Part shown: piece after piece, positions 1 through 5,100 of the stretch
How the letters are laid out: each line of letters opens with the position of its first letter
Position numbering within the stretch: the stretch's first letter is position 1
Position numbers and translations under genes: made by a program
Notes under the pieces: generated by a model
The model's database searches: none
What the model saw: only the letters and a program-made list of their open reading frames with translations
What the model was told of the DNA's origin: nothing
Assembly: GCA_947651335.1 (NCBI GenBank)
Contig: CANSYV010000139.1
Location: 1 to 5,100 of the forward strand
Length of the DNA stretch: 5,100 bases
Origin: an uncultured Lachnospiraceae bacterium
GTDB lineage: Bacteria; Bacillota; Clostridia; Lachnospirales; Lachnospiraceae
Reading direction: 5' to 3'

Positions 1-49
1 TCACTTGTGAAATTATTATAACCCTATTGAGTGATATTTTCACAAGTGA
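1..49. repeat. AT-rich inverted repeat upstream of the FMN riboswitch
   Basis: Bases 1-12 (TCACTTGTGAAA) are the exact reverse complement of 38-49. After one mismatch (13/37) the pairing continues through 14-19/31-36 with two G-T wobbles, leaving an 11-nt loop at 20-30. Each outer arm is itself nearly palindromic (TTCAC-NN-GTGAA at 39-50), so the region can be read as two oppositely oriented copies of one 12-mer, about 39 bp centre to centre. No T-run follows, so it is not a typical intrinsic terminator. It could be an operator pair around the promoter or a 5' RNA hairpin; the sequence alone does not decide. The repeat may extend beyond the left edge of the window. Confidence 0.6.
14..22 (+). 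promoter_or_regulatory. Possible -10 region of the rib operon promoter
   Basis: The AT-rich run contains TATTAT (14-19) and TATAAC (17-22), each one base from the TATAAT consensus. Initiation near 26-30 would leave a short leader before the aptamer's P1 stem at 56, as expected for a riboswitch transcript. The matching -35 box would lie left of base 1 and cannot be seen. The opposite strand also reads TATAAT here (20 to 15), so the direction is uncertain. This is a weak, position-based suggestion. Confidence 0.25.
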
Positions 50-55
50 ATAAAT

Positions 56-162
56 ATCTTCAGGGCAGGGTGCAATTCCCTATCGGTGGTACAGCCCACG
101 AGCCGCAAGGCATGATTCGGTGCAATTCCGAAGCCGACAGTACAGTCTGGATGGAAGAAGAT
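56..162 (+). ncRNA. FMN riboswitch aptamer (RFN element)
   Basis: This RNA binds flavin mononucleotide and controls the downstream riboflavin genes. P1 is formed by ATCTTC (56-61) with GAAGAT (157-162). The conserved RFN blocks follow in order: AGGGCAGGGTG (62-72) with its GGG/CCC stem (68-70/78-80); a GTGG/CCAC stem (86-89/96-99) around TACAG; a GCC/GGC stem (102-104/109-111) capped by a GCAA tetraloop; a CGG/CCG stem (118-120/128-130) closing TGCAATT; and the 3' core AGCCGACAGT through GTCTGGATG (132-153). Both internal loops read TGCAATT, where TGAAATT is the commoner form, but all stems are intact. Its position just upstream of ribD and a terminator matches the classical Bacillus/Clostridium arrangement. 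Confidence 0.97.
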
Positions 163-331
163 GATTATTCGGGAGCGGCGCTCCTGCTCATGTTCCATTT
201 CTCTGGAATTTATTATTTCGGAGATTTGATTACTTTGAACATGCTGGGTGAGCGGGAAAGCTTTTCCTGGAGCATGTTTGAAAACTTTAGAACGGATTTT
301 TAGGCATGCTCTTACCACACTTTATTTTTTT
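163..331 (+). promoter_or_regulatory. Riboswitch expression platform (linker with alternative hairpins)
   Basis: About 170 nt separate the aptamer from the terminator, and no convincing gene is present. Visible hairpins are GGAGC/GCTCC (172-176/180-184), TTCCA/TGGAA (193-197/204-208), and a longer one with AACATGCT (238-245) paired to AGCATGTT (271-278), plus an inner GGAAA/TTTCC stem (255-259/263-267). A second CATGCT at 305-310 could compete for the AGCATG at 271-276. The terminator's left arm is complementary to part of the aptamer (59-66). These alternatives suggest a multi-stage switch, but which structures form is inference. A 90-codon frame crossing the aptamer and this region (31-303) is a chance opening without a good ribosome binding site. 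Confidence 0.6.
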
Positions 332-332
332 G

Positions 333-365
333 CCCTGGACTTTTTTAAAGTTCAGGGTTTTTTTT
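333..365 (+). terminator. Riboswitch-controlled intrinsic terminator before ribD
   Basis: Bases 333-343 pair with 347-357 to give an 11-bp stem (one G-U pair) with a three-T loop, followed by eight Ts (358-365). This is a textbook Rho-independent terminator placed between the aptamer and the first rib gene. FMN binding is expected to favour it and shut off the operon. The T-run ends exactly where the ribD Shine-Dalgarno GGAGG begins. Confidence 0.95.
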
Positions 366-370
366 GGAGG
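366..370 (+). promoter_or_regulatory. ribD ribosome binding site (sets the TTG start)
   Basis: GGAGG lies 8 nt before TTG at 379-381 and directly after the terminator T-run. Another in-frame TTG at 364 overlaps this motif and therefore cannot be the start, which fixes initiation at 379. Confidence 0.85.
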
Positions 371-378
371 AAAATACA

Positions 379-1485
379 TTGAAGGATACAGAATATATGC
401 GCATGGCCATCGAACTTGCCAAAAAAGGCGAAGGCTGGGTATCCCCCAACCCCATGGTAGGCGCAGTTATTGTAAAAGAAGACCGGGTCATCGGAACCGG
501 ATACCACCAGCGCTATGGCCAGCCCCACGCAGAGCGCAATGCCCTGGCTTCCTGTACCGAACCGCCCCAAGGGGCGTCCATGTATGTAACCCTGGAGCCC
601 TGCTGCCATTACGGCAAACAGCCCCCCTGCGTAGATGCCATCCTGGAATCCAAAATCGGCCATGTGATCGTAGGTTCTTCCGACCCCAATCCTCTGGTGA
701 GCGGAAAAGGCATCCAGATTCTGCGGGAACACGGGGTACAGGTAACGGAACATGTGCTGCGGGAAGAATGTGACCAGATAAACCCTGTCTTCTTCCATTA
801 TATCCAGACAAAGCGTCCTTATGTGGTGATGAAGTACGCCATGACCATGGACGGAAAAATCGCGGCATACACCGGGGCTTCCAAATGGATTACCGGAGAG
901 GCCGCCCGGGAACACGTACAGAGACAGCGCCACCGTTACAGCGCCATTATGGCCGGCATCGAAACCGTCCTGGCAGACGACCCGCTGCTCACCTGCCGGA
1001 TAGAGGGCGGGAAAAATCCGGTGCGGGTCATCTGCGACTCCAGACTGCGCACTCCCCTCACATCCCGAATCGTAAACACCGCCCAAGAGGTGCCCACATA
1101 CCTGGCCACTTGCTGCACAGACCCGGAAAAACACATTGACTACATCCAAAAAGGCTGTCATATCATGGTCATACCAAAAAAAGACGGCCATGTGGACCTG
1201 TGGAATCTGATGGAAAGGCTGGGACAGGAAAAAATTGACAGTGTTTTGCTGGAGGGAGGCGGCACACTAAACTGGTCAGCATTAGAAAGCGGAATCATCC
1301 AGAAAGTGCAGACTTATATTGCCCCCAAATTGTTCGGCGGACAGCTGGCAAAAACCCCCATAGAGGGAACCGGATTCCCCTCCCCGGCAGATTCCGTTCT
1401 ATTAAAGAACAGCACCATCACACAGCTGGGAGAGGATTTTCTGATAGAAAGCGAGGTAGAGCGGGATGTTTACAGGCATCGTTGA
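379..1485 (+). CDS. ribD: RibD, bifunctional pyrimidine deaminase/reductase
   Basis: This cytosolic enzyme carries out two riboflavin steps: hydrolytic deamination of the pyrimidinone product of GTP cyclohydrolase II, then NADPH-dependent reduction of the ribosyl side chain, giving 5-amino-6-ribitylamino-uracil phosphate. The TTG start gives 368 residues, the usual family length. The N-terminal cytidine-deaminase-like domain (about 1-145) has the zinc signature H50-A-E52, then P74-C75 and P83-C84. These positions coincide with those of E. coli RibD. The C-terminal reductase domain (from about 147) shows RPYVVMKYAMTMDGKIA, SKWIT, a DDPLLTCR segment (200-207) and LLEGGGTLN (290-298). It is the first gene after the FMN riboswitch and overlaps ribE by 20 bases, which suggests translational coupling. 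No key residue is missing. Confidence 0.97.
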   Translation: MKDTEYMRMAIELAKKGEGWVSPNPMVGAVIVKEDRVIGTGYHQRYGQPHAERNALASCTEPPQGASMYVTLEPCCHYGKQPPCVDAILESKIGHVIVGSSDPNPLVSGKGIQILREHGVQVTEHVLREECDQINPVFFHYIQTKRPYVVMKYAMTMDGKIAAYTGASKWITGEAAREHVQRQRHRYSAIMAGIETVLADDPLLTCRIEGGKNPVRVICDSRLRTPLTSRIVNTAQEVPTYLATCCTDPEKHIDYIQKGCHIMVIPKKDGHVDLWNLMERLGQEKIDSVLLEGGGTLNWSALESGIIQKVQTYIAPKLFGGQLAKTPIEGTGFPSPADSVLLKNSTITQLGEDFLIESEVERDVYRHR

Positions 1486-2113
1486 GGAAATGGGCACCAT
1501 CGAGAAGATTCAGAAAGGGCGGCACTCCGCCATCCTTCATATCCAGGCAGATCTCATCCTGGAAGATCTGAAAATCGGCGACAGCGTGGCCGTGAATGGA
1601 GTCTGTCTCACCGCCACATCCATCCATTCCCAGACTTTTACCGCAGATGTCATGCACGAGACACTGAACCGCTCGTCCCTGGCCCAGTTAAAGAGCGGCA
1701 GCCATGTGAATCTGGAGCGGGCCATGCCTGCCTGGGGCAGATTCGGAGGCCACATAGTGGCCGGGCATGTGGACGGCATGGGCACCATCACCCGGATTAC
1801 CCGGGACGATACAGCTGTCTGGTACACCATACAGGCGTCCCCCGCCATACTGCGGTACATTATTGAAAAAGGTTCCATCGCCATCGACGGCATCAGCCTG
1901 ACGGTAGCACAGATTGGCACGGATGATTTCTCCATTTCCGCCATTCCCCACACCGTTGCCGCCACCACTTTAAGCGAACGCCGTACCGGGGACAGCGTGA
2001 ATCTGGAAAACGATATGATCGGGAAATATGTGGAAAAATTATTTACCCAGTCAGACAAACAAAAACCAACCAGCACACTGACAAAAGAATTTTTGTCTCA
2101 GTGCGGTTATTAA
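1466..2113 (+). CDS. ribE: RibE, riboflavin synthase alpha chain
   Basis: Riboflavin synthase dismutates two molecules of 6,7-dimethyl-8-ribityllumazine into riboflavin and 5-amino-6-ribitylaminouracil; the active enzyme is a trimer. The 215-residue protein begins MFTGIVEE, the near-invariant family start. It has two tandem lumazine-binding barrels: repeat 1 (about 1-95) with NGVCLT (44-49) and DVMHETL (61-67), and repeat 2 (about 96-195) with [11 protein letters not shown] (94-104), DGISLTV (141-147) and IPHT (160-163). The helical tail follows [14 protein letters not shown]. The ATG lies inside the end of ribD, preceded by GAGG (1453-1456) nine bases upstream. Some nomenclatures, including E. 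coli's, call this gene ribC; ribE is the Bacillus name used here. Confidence 0.97.
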   Translation: MFTGIVEEMGTIEKIQKGRHSAILHIQADLILEDLKIGDSVAVNGVCLTATSIHSQTFTADVMHETLNRSSLAQLKSGSHVNLERAMPAWGRFGGHIVAGHVDGMGTITRITRDDTAVWYTIQASPAILRYIIEKGSIAIDGISLTVAQIGTDDFSISAIPHTVAATTLSERRTGDSVNLENDMIGKYVEKLFTQSDKQKPTSTLTKEFLSQCGY

Positions 2114-2118
2114 GGAGG
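2113..2118 (+). promoter_or_regulatory. ribBA ribosome binding site (sets the GTG start)
   Basis: AGGAGG begins on the last base of the ribE stop codon and lies 9 nt before GTG at 2128. A longer reading from GTG at 2101 would overlap ribE and place the Shine-Dalgarno inside the gene, so 2128 is preferred. Confidence 0.85.
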
Positions 2119-2127
2119 CTCACAACC

Positions 2128-3327
2128 GTGTCACAATTCAACACAATCGAAGAAGCACTAGAGGACCTGAAAAACGGAAAAATCATCATGGCAACCGATG
2201 ACCCTGACAGAGAGAACGAAGGGGATTTCATCTGTGCCGCTCAGTTTGCGGACACAGCCAACGTAAACTTTATGGCTGTCCACGGCAAGGGCTTAATCTG
2301 CATGCCCATGTCAAAAGAATATATCAACAAACTGCAGCTTCCCCAGATGGTCACACAGAATACAGACAACCACGAGACAGCATTTACCGTCTCCATTGAC
2401 AGCACAGCCACTACCACAGGAATTTCCGCCGAGGAGCGCTCCATCACAGCTATGAAATGCGTGGAGGACGGCATCAGGCCGGAGGACTTCCGCCGCCCGG
2501 GCCACATGTTCCCCCTGCTGGCGAGAAAAAACGGCGTGCTGGAAAGAAATGGACACACAGAGGCCACCGTAGACTTATGCCGCCTGGCAGGTCTGAAGGA
2601 ATGCGGACTGTGCTGTGAAATCATGCGTGAGGACGGCACCATGATGCGCACCACAGAACTGCTGGGCCTGGCCCAAAAGTGGAATCTGAAAATCATCACC
2701 ATCAAAGACCTGCAGGATTACAGAAGGCAGCACGAAAAACTGGTGGACCGGGTGACAGTCACCAAAATGCCCACCAAATACGGTCATTTTGACGCCTACG
2801 GATATGTGAACCGCTTAAACGGCGAACACCATATTGCCCTTGTAAAAGGAGACATCGGGGACGGCAGCAATGTATTATGCCGGGTCCACTCAGAATGCCT
2901 CACAGGGGATACCTTCGGCTCCCTGCGCTGCGACTGCGGCCAGCAGCTGGCATCAGCCATGACCCAGATCGAAAAGGAAGGCCGGGGAATTCTGCTCTAT
3001 ATGCGCCAGGAGGGCCGGGGAATCGGACTGATCAACAAACTGCGTGCCTACGAGCTACAGGAAAAAGGCATGGATACCCTGGAGGCGAACCTGGCTTTAG
3101 GCTTTGCGGGAGACCAGCGGGAATACTACATCGGCGCACAGATACTGCGGGATCTGGGAGTGCGCAGCATGCGCCTTCTTACCAACAACCCGGACAAGAT
3201 CTACCAGCTGTCCGAATACGGCCTGGAAATCACCGAACGGGTTCCCATCGAGATCCACGCCACAGAGTACGACCTGTTTTACCTGAAAACAAAGCAGAAA
3301 CGCATGGGACATATCCTAAATCTGTAA
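2128..3327 (+). CDS. ribBA: RibBA, fused DHBP synthase / GTP cyclohydrolase II
   Basis: This bifunctional cytosolic enzyme feeds both branches of riboflavin synthesis. The N-terminal half converts ribulose 5-phosphate to 3,4-dihydroxy-2-butanone 4-phosphate plus formate. The C-terminal half opens GTP to the diaminopyrimidinone phosphate used by RibD. The GTG start gives 399 residues, matching the fused Bacillus-type protein. The DHBP synthase part (about 4-200) has [10 protein letters not shown] (24-33), [11 protein letters not shown] (122-132) and GHTEATVDL (142-150, with H143). The cyclohydrolase part (about 205-399) has [10 protein letters not shown] (252-261), the zinc cysteines C257, C268 and C270, then RQEGRGIGL (293-301, following Y291) and LTNNPDK (351-357). 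Both active sites look intact. Only 27 bases separate it from ribH. Confidence 0.97.
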   Translation: MSQFNTIEEALEDLKNGKIIMATDDPDRENEGDFICAAQFADTANVNFMAVHGKGLICMPMSKEYINKLQLPQMVTQNTDNHETAFTVSIDSTATTTGISAEERSITAMKCVEDGIRPEDFRRPGHMFPLLARKNGVLERNGHTEATVDLCRLAGLKECGLCCEIMREDGTMMRTTELLGLAQKWNLKIITIKDLQDYRRQHEKLVDRVTVTKMPTKYGHFDAYGYVNRLNGEHHIALVKGDIGDGSNVLCRVHSECLTGDTFGSLRCDCGQQLASAMTQIEKEGRGILLYMRQEGRGIGLINKLRAYELQEKGMDTLEANLALGFAGDQREYYIGAQILRDLGVRSMRLLTNNPDKIYQLSEYGLEITERVPIEIHATEYDLFYLKTKQKRMGHILNL

Positions 3328-3338
3328 TCTCAAACACC

Positions 3339-3344
3339 AGGAGG
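3339..3344 (+). promoter_or_regulatory. ribH ribosome binding site
   Basis: AGGAGG lies in the short ribBA-ribH gap, 10 nt before ATG at 3355. The strong site may help produce the many subunits needed for the lumazine synthase capsid; that role is inference. Confidence 0.8.
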
Positions 3345-3354
3345 AAATAAAGAA

Positions 3355-3822
3355 ATGAAAACATTTGAAGGAAAATTAATCGCAAAAGAAATTAAAATCG
3401 GAATTGTGGCAGCCCGTTTCAACGAGTTTATCACCTCAAAACTGTTAAGCGGAGCCATGGACGGGCTGCTGCGCCACGATGTAAAAGAAGAAAATATCCA
3501 CGTGGCATGGGTTCCCGGCGCCTTCGAGATCCCGCTGATCGCCTCCAAAATGGCAAAAAGCAAAAAATACGACGCCGTAATCTGCCTGGGCGCAGTCATC
3601 CGCGGCAGCACCACCCACTATGATTACGTATGCAGCGAAGTCTCCAAAGGAATCGCAGCCATCTCCCTGTCCACAGACGTCCCGGTCATGTTCGGAGTAT
3701 TGACCACAGAAAACATCGAACAGGCCATCGAACGCGCCGGCACCAAAGCAGGCAACAAAGGCTACGACTGCGCACTGGGCGCCATAGAGATGGTAAACTT
3801 AATCCGGGAAATCGAAAGCTAA
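3355..3822 (+). CDS. ribH: RibH, 6,7-dimethyl-8-ribityllumazine synthase
   Basis: Lumazine synthase (riboflavin synthase beta chain) condenses 5-amino-6-ribitylaminouracil with 3,4-dihydroxy-2-butanone 4-phosphate, the penultimate riboflavin step. In Bacillus the homologue forms a 60-subunit icosahedral shell that can enclose the RibE trimer; whether this one does is not visible. The 155 residues match the family length. Motifs seen are [11 protein letters not shown] (21-31, with F22 of the substrate pocket), WVPGAFEIP (52-60), [14 protein letters not shown] (79-92, with catalytic H88) and [20 protein letters not shown] (117-136, with R127). H88, F22 and R127 fall at the same positions as in B. 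subtilis RibH. It is the last gene of the operon, followed by a convergent unit. Confidence 0.97.
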   Translation: MKTFEGKLIAKEIKIGIVAARFNEFITSKLLSGAMDGLLRHDVKEENIHVAWVPGAFEIPLIASKMAKSKKYDAVICLGAVIRGSTTHYDYVCSEVSKGIAAISLSTDVPVMFGVLTTENIEQAIERAGTKAGNKGYDCALGAIEMVNLIREIES

Positions 3823-3827
3823 AACCA

Positions 3828-3844
3828 AAATTTCAAATTTCAAA
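3828..3844 (+). repeat. Short AAATTTC tandem repeat after ribH
   Basis: AAATTTC occurs twice head to tail (3828-3834 and 3835-3841) and is followed by AAA, immediately downstream of the ribH stop. It is probably incidental AT-rich spacer; no function is suggested. Confidence 0.4.
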
Positions 3845-3857
3845 CTCTCCACAGCCA

Positions 3858-3939
3858 GAGGCTGGCCATCAAAAAACAAATAAAGGAGCGAATTCAAAAC
3901 GGTTTTGAGCTCCGTATTTGTTTCTTGATGGCCAGCCTC
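3858..3939. repeat. 82-nt imperfect palindrome between convergent operons
   Basis: A perfect 15-bp inverted repeat (3858-3872, GAGGCTGGCCATCAA, with 3925-3939) encloses further pairing: one mismatch, then 9 bp (3874-3882/3915-3923), a small internal loop, GGAGC/GCTCC (3885-3889/3909-3913), a 4-nt bulge, and 6 bp (3894-3899/3903-3908) around a CGG loop. In total about 35 bp can pair. The GC-rich outer arms are not needed for termination and no T-run follows them on either strand, so the element may be an extragenic palindrome or a miniature mobile-type repeat that has captured a terminator role. No clear target duplication flanks it. Copies elsewhere in the genome cannot be assessed here. Confidence 0.85.
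3870..3926. terminator. Probable bidirectional intrinsic terminator
   Basis: The inner hairpin (GGAGC 3885-3889 with GCTCC 3909-3913, plus the CAAAA/TTTTG stem inside) is flanked by complementary A-rich and T-rich arms. On the - strand the hairpin is followed by TTTATTTGTTTTTT (3884 to 3871), a good tract for ending the ABC-transporter transcript. On the + strand it is followed by GTATTTGTTTCTT (3914-3926), a weaker tract for ending the rib operon. Its position between convergent genes fits shared termination. Confidence 0.65.
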
Positions 3940-3970
3940 GTGACTCGCAAGAAAAAAAGTTTACAATTAT

Positions 3971-4711
3971 CTACAATACTTTAGACAAAAACTCCCTCAA
4001 TCTGGGATTCTCCGGATGCTCAAAGAAATCCTTGGGATTATTTTCCTCTTTGATCTCCCCATCCGTCATAAAAAGCACACGGCTGGCCACTTCCCTGGCA
4101 AAACCCATCTCATGGGTAACCACAACCATGGTCATTCCGCCCTTTGCCAATTCTCCCATAATCTCCAGAACTTCTCCCACCATCTCCGGGTCCAGCGCGG
4201 ATGTGGGTTCGTCAAAAAGCATAACCTCCGGATTCATAGCCAGAGCCCTGGCAATGGCAATCCGCTGTTTCTGGCCGCCGGAGAGCATTCCCGGATAGGC
4301 ATCGGCTTTATCCGGAAGCCCCACCCGTTCCAGCAGTTCCGCTGCCTTTTTGTCCGCTTCCTCATGGGACATAATCTTCAGCTTCGTGGGCGCCAGAGTG
4401 ATATTTCTTTTCACCGTCAGGTGGGGAAACAAATTAAAATGCTGGAATACCATGCCCATCTTCTGGCGGTGTTTGTCTATATTAGTGCTTTTATCCAGAA
4501 TATCTGTCCCGTCAAAAATAATATGACCCGTTGTGGGTTCCTCCAGACGGTTCAGACATCTTAAAAACGTACTTTTCCCGGAACCTGACGGTCCCACAAT
4601 AAATACCACTTCACCCGGATAAATATCTGTGGAGACATCAGTCAGAGCCTTGAAATCCCCGAAAGCTTTCGTCAGGTTCTGCACCTGAATCAACGGTTTA
4701 TCTGCGCTCAC
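3971..4711 (-). CDS. Polar amino acid ABC importer ATPase (GlnQ-like family)
   Basis: This is the nucleotide-binding subunit of a polar amino acid uptake (PAAT/HAAT) importer; it sits on the cytoplasmic face and hydrolyses ATP to drive transport through the adjacent permease. The 246 residues are standard for GlnQ/HisP/ArtP-type proteins. Motifs in order: Walker [10 protein letters not shown] (40-48), Q-loop Q90 in [15 protein letters not shown] signature LSGGQ (143-147), Walker B VMLFDEP (163-169), D-loop SALD (171-174) and switch H200 in THEMGFA. The gene starts with GTG at 4711, overlapping the permease 3' end by 14 bases, with AGGAGG ten bases upstream; it ends with TAG. The substrate cannot be read from the ATPase. 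The usual binding protein gene is not in the window. The ATPase looks intact although its permease partner does not. Confidence 0.95.
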   Translation of the reverse strand: MSADKPLIQVQNLTKAFGDFKALTDVSTDIYPGEVVFIVGPSGSGKSTFLRCLNRLEEPTTGHIIFDGTDILDKSTNIDKHRQKMGMVFQHFNLFPHLTVKRNITLAPTKLKIMSHEEADKKAAELLERVGLPDKADAYPGMLSGGQKQRIAIARALAMNPEVMLFDEPTSALDPEMVGEVLEIMGELAKGGMTMVVVTHEMGFAREVASRVLFMTDGEIKEENNPKDFFEHPENPRLREFLSKVL

Positions 4712-5054
4712 TGCTTCGAAGCCTCCTCTCCAGCAATTTCACTAAATAGGTAAATATCATAACCAGTACCAGATAGATGGCTGCCACAGTAAACAGGGGA
4801 ACAAACGCATTGTAAGTCTGGCTTCTGATAATATCGCCGCCCTTTGTCAAATCCTGGAGCGCAATGTAACCGCACACAGAGGTTTCCTTCAAAAGTACGA
4901 TAAATTCATTGGCCAGCGCAGGCAGAACATTCTTGAATACCTGGGGCAGAATGATATAAATCATGGTCTGTACGTAGTTAAAGCCAAGGCTTCTCCCAGC
5001 CTCAAACTGTCCGTTGTCAATAGACAGGATTCCCCCGCGGATAATCTCCGCCAC
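4698..5054 (-). CDS. C-terminal half of amino acid ABC permease, 5' part missing
   Basis: The 118-residue frame matches the C-terminal half of a His/Glu/Gln/Arg/opine-type transporter permease. [12 protein letters not shown] (2-13) leads into the cytoplasmic EAA loop (E18-A-G, G24, then L36-P37) that docks the ATPase. [12 protein letters not shown] (54-65) and hydrophobic segments at about 43-60 and 84-107 follow, and a basic tail ends the protein. Family members are usually about 215-230 residues and have further helices and an S-G-A-Y-type segment before the first recognisable A-E-I. Here homology stops at codon 1 (GTG, 5054-5052), and in-frame stops lie just upstream at 5055-5057, 5061-5063 and 5064-5066. 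The GTG has no well-spaced ribosome site. It is therefore a 5'-truncated gene or an assembly break, not a complete short permease. Confidence 0.85.
   Translation of the reverse strand: MAEIIRGGILSIDNGQFEAGRSLGFNYVQTMIYIILPQVFKNVLPALANEFIVLLKETSVCGYIALQDLTKGGDIIRSQTYNAFVPLFTVAAIYLVLVMIFTYLVKLLERRLRSSERR
4722..4727 (-). promoter_or_regulatory. ATPase ribosome binding site (sets the GTG start)
   Basis: On the - strand AGGAGG (complement of CCTCCT) lies inside the last codons of the permease, 10 nt before GTG at 4711. It supports that start and translational coupling of the two genes. Confidence 0.75.
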
Positions 5055-5100
5055 TTACGCCTATTACCAGTCCTCCATCAAGCCAAAGCCAGCTACCCAG
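5055..5100. other. Unassigned sequence beyond the permease break
   Basis: These last 46 bases do not continue the permease in any - strand frame. The permease frame has three stops here, and the one open - strand frame reads [18 protein letters not shown], unlike this permease family. On the + strand a frame from about 5050 reads [17 protein letters not shown] with ordinary-looking codons. The segment is too short to identify. It may be the end of an inserted element, rearranged DNA or a misjoined contig. Confidence 0.5.

Noticed and set aside
28..45. Rex-type redox operator (TTGTGAA-N4-TTCACAA)
   Set aside because: The half-sites TTGTGAA (5-11) and TTCACAA (39-45) are 27 bases apart rather than 4, and the sequence just left of 39-45 does not match the other half-site.
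31..303. 90-codon + strand frame and its antisense partner (40-318) across the leader
   Set aside because: They coincide with the FMN aptamer and its expression platform, whose conserved RNA structure explains the sequence; no suitable ribosome binding site precedes them and the peptides show no recognisable domain.
364..378. Upstream in-frame TTG (364) as the ribD start
   Set aside because: It overlaps the Shine-Dalgarno GGAGG; TTG at 379 has correct 8-nt spacing and places the zinc ligands at the same residue numbers as in E. coli RibD.
2101..2127. N-terminal extension of RibBA from GTG at 2101
   Set aside because: It overlaps the ribE end and would contain the AGGAGG site; the 399-residue form from 2128 matches the family length.
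3951..3970. T-run on the - strand just after the ATPase stop as a terminator
   Set aside because: The run of seven Ts (3958 to 3952) has no stable GC-containing hairpin before it; the inner hairpin at 3885-3913 with its T-rich tract is a better terminator.
3623..4564. Long + strand frames opposite the ATPase and overlapping ribH (3630-3908, 3918-4298, 4016-4564)
   Set aside because: They are shadow frames of ribH and the ABC ATPase, with no recognisable domains and no ribosome sites; one runs through the intergenic palindrome.
4713..4722. Palindrome GCTTCGAAGC between the ATPase Shine-Dalgarno and GTG
   Set aside because: It is only 10 bp, could form just a 3-bp stem in RNA, and is accounted for by ordinary permease codons; chance is the simplest explanation.

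Overview
The window looks like chromosomal DNA from a Gram-positive, Clostridia-type bacterium, probably a mid-GC member of the Lachnospiraceae or a relative. That placement is inferred from the FMN-riboswitch-led operon in the order ribD-ribE-ribBA-ribH (the Bacillus/Clostridium arrangement with fused RibBA), from strong AGGAGG-type ribosome binding sites combined with TTG and GTG starts, and from close similarity of RibH to the Bacillus subtilis protein.

Positions 1-365 are a regulatory leader: an AT-rich inverted repeat (1-49), a well-conserved FMN (RFN) aptamer (about 56-162), an unusually long linker able to form several hairpins (163-331), and a textbook intrinsic terminator (333-365) whose T-run directly abuts the ribD Shine-Dalgarno sequence. 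The layout indicates transcription attenuation: when FMN is plentiful the terminator forms and the rib genes are not transcribed.

Positions 379-3822 hold four tightly packed + strand genes. RibBA supplies both pathway entry points (GTP cyclohydrolase II and DHBP synthase), RibD deaminates and reduces the pyrimidine intermediate, RibH condenses it with DHBP to 6,7-dimethyl-8-ribityllumazine, and RibE dismutates that to riboflavin. Only the phosphatase step between RibD and RibH is absent, as is usual for this operon. All key catalytic and zinc-binding residues checked are present, so each enzyme looks functional.

Positions 3823-3970 separate convergent transcription units. They contain an 82-nt imperfect palindrome that includes a probable bidirectional terminator wrapped in a perfect 15-bp GC-rich inverted repeat.

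Positions 3971-5054 on the - strand carry the ATPase and the C-terminal half of the permease of a polar amino acid ABC importer. The permease homology stops abruptly at about 5054, where stop codons and unrelated-looking sequence begin (5055-5100). This is either a real disruption (insertion, deletion or rearrangement) or an assembly join. I found no clearly novel system. The points most worth checking are the permease break, the long intergenic palindrome and the riboswitch switching architecture.
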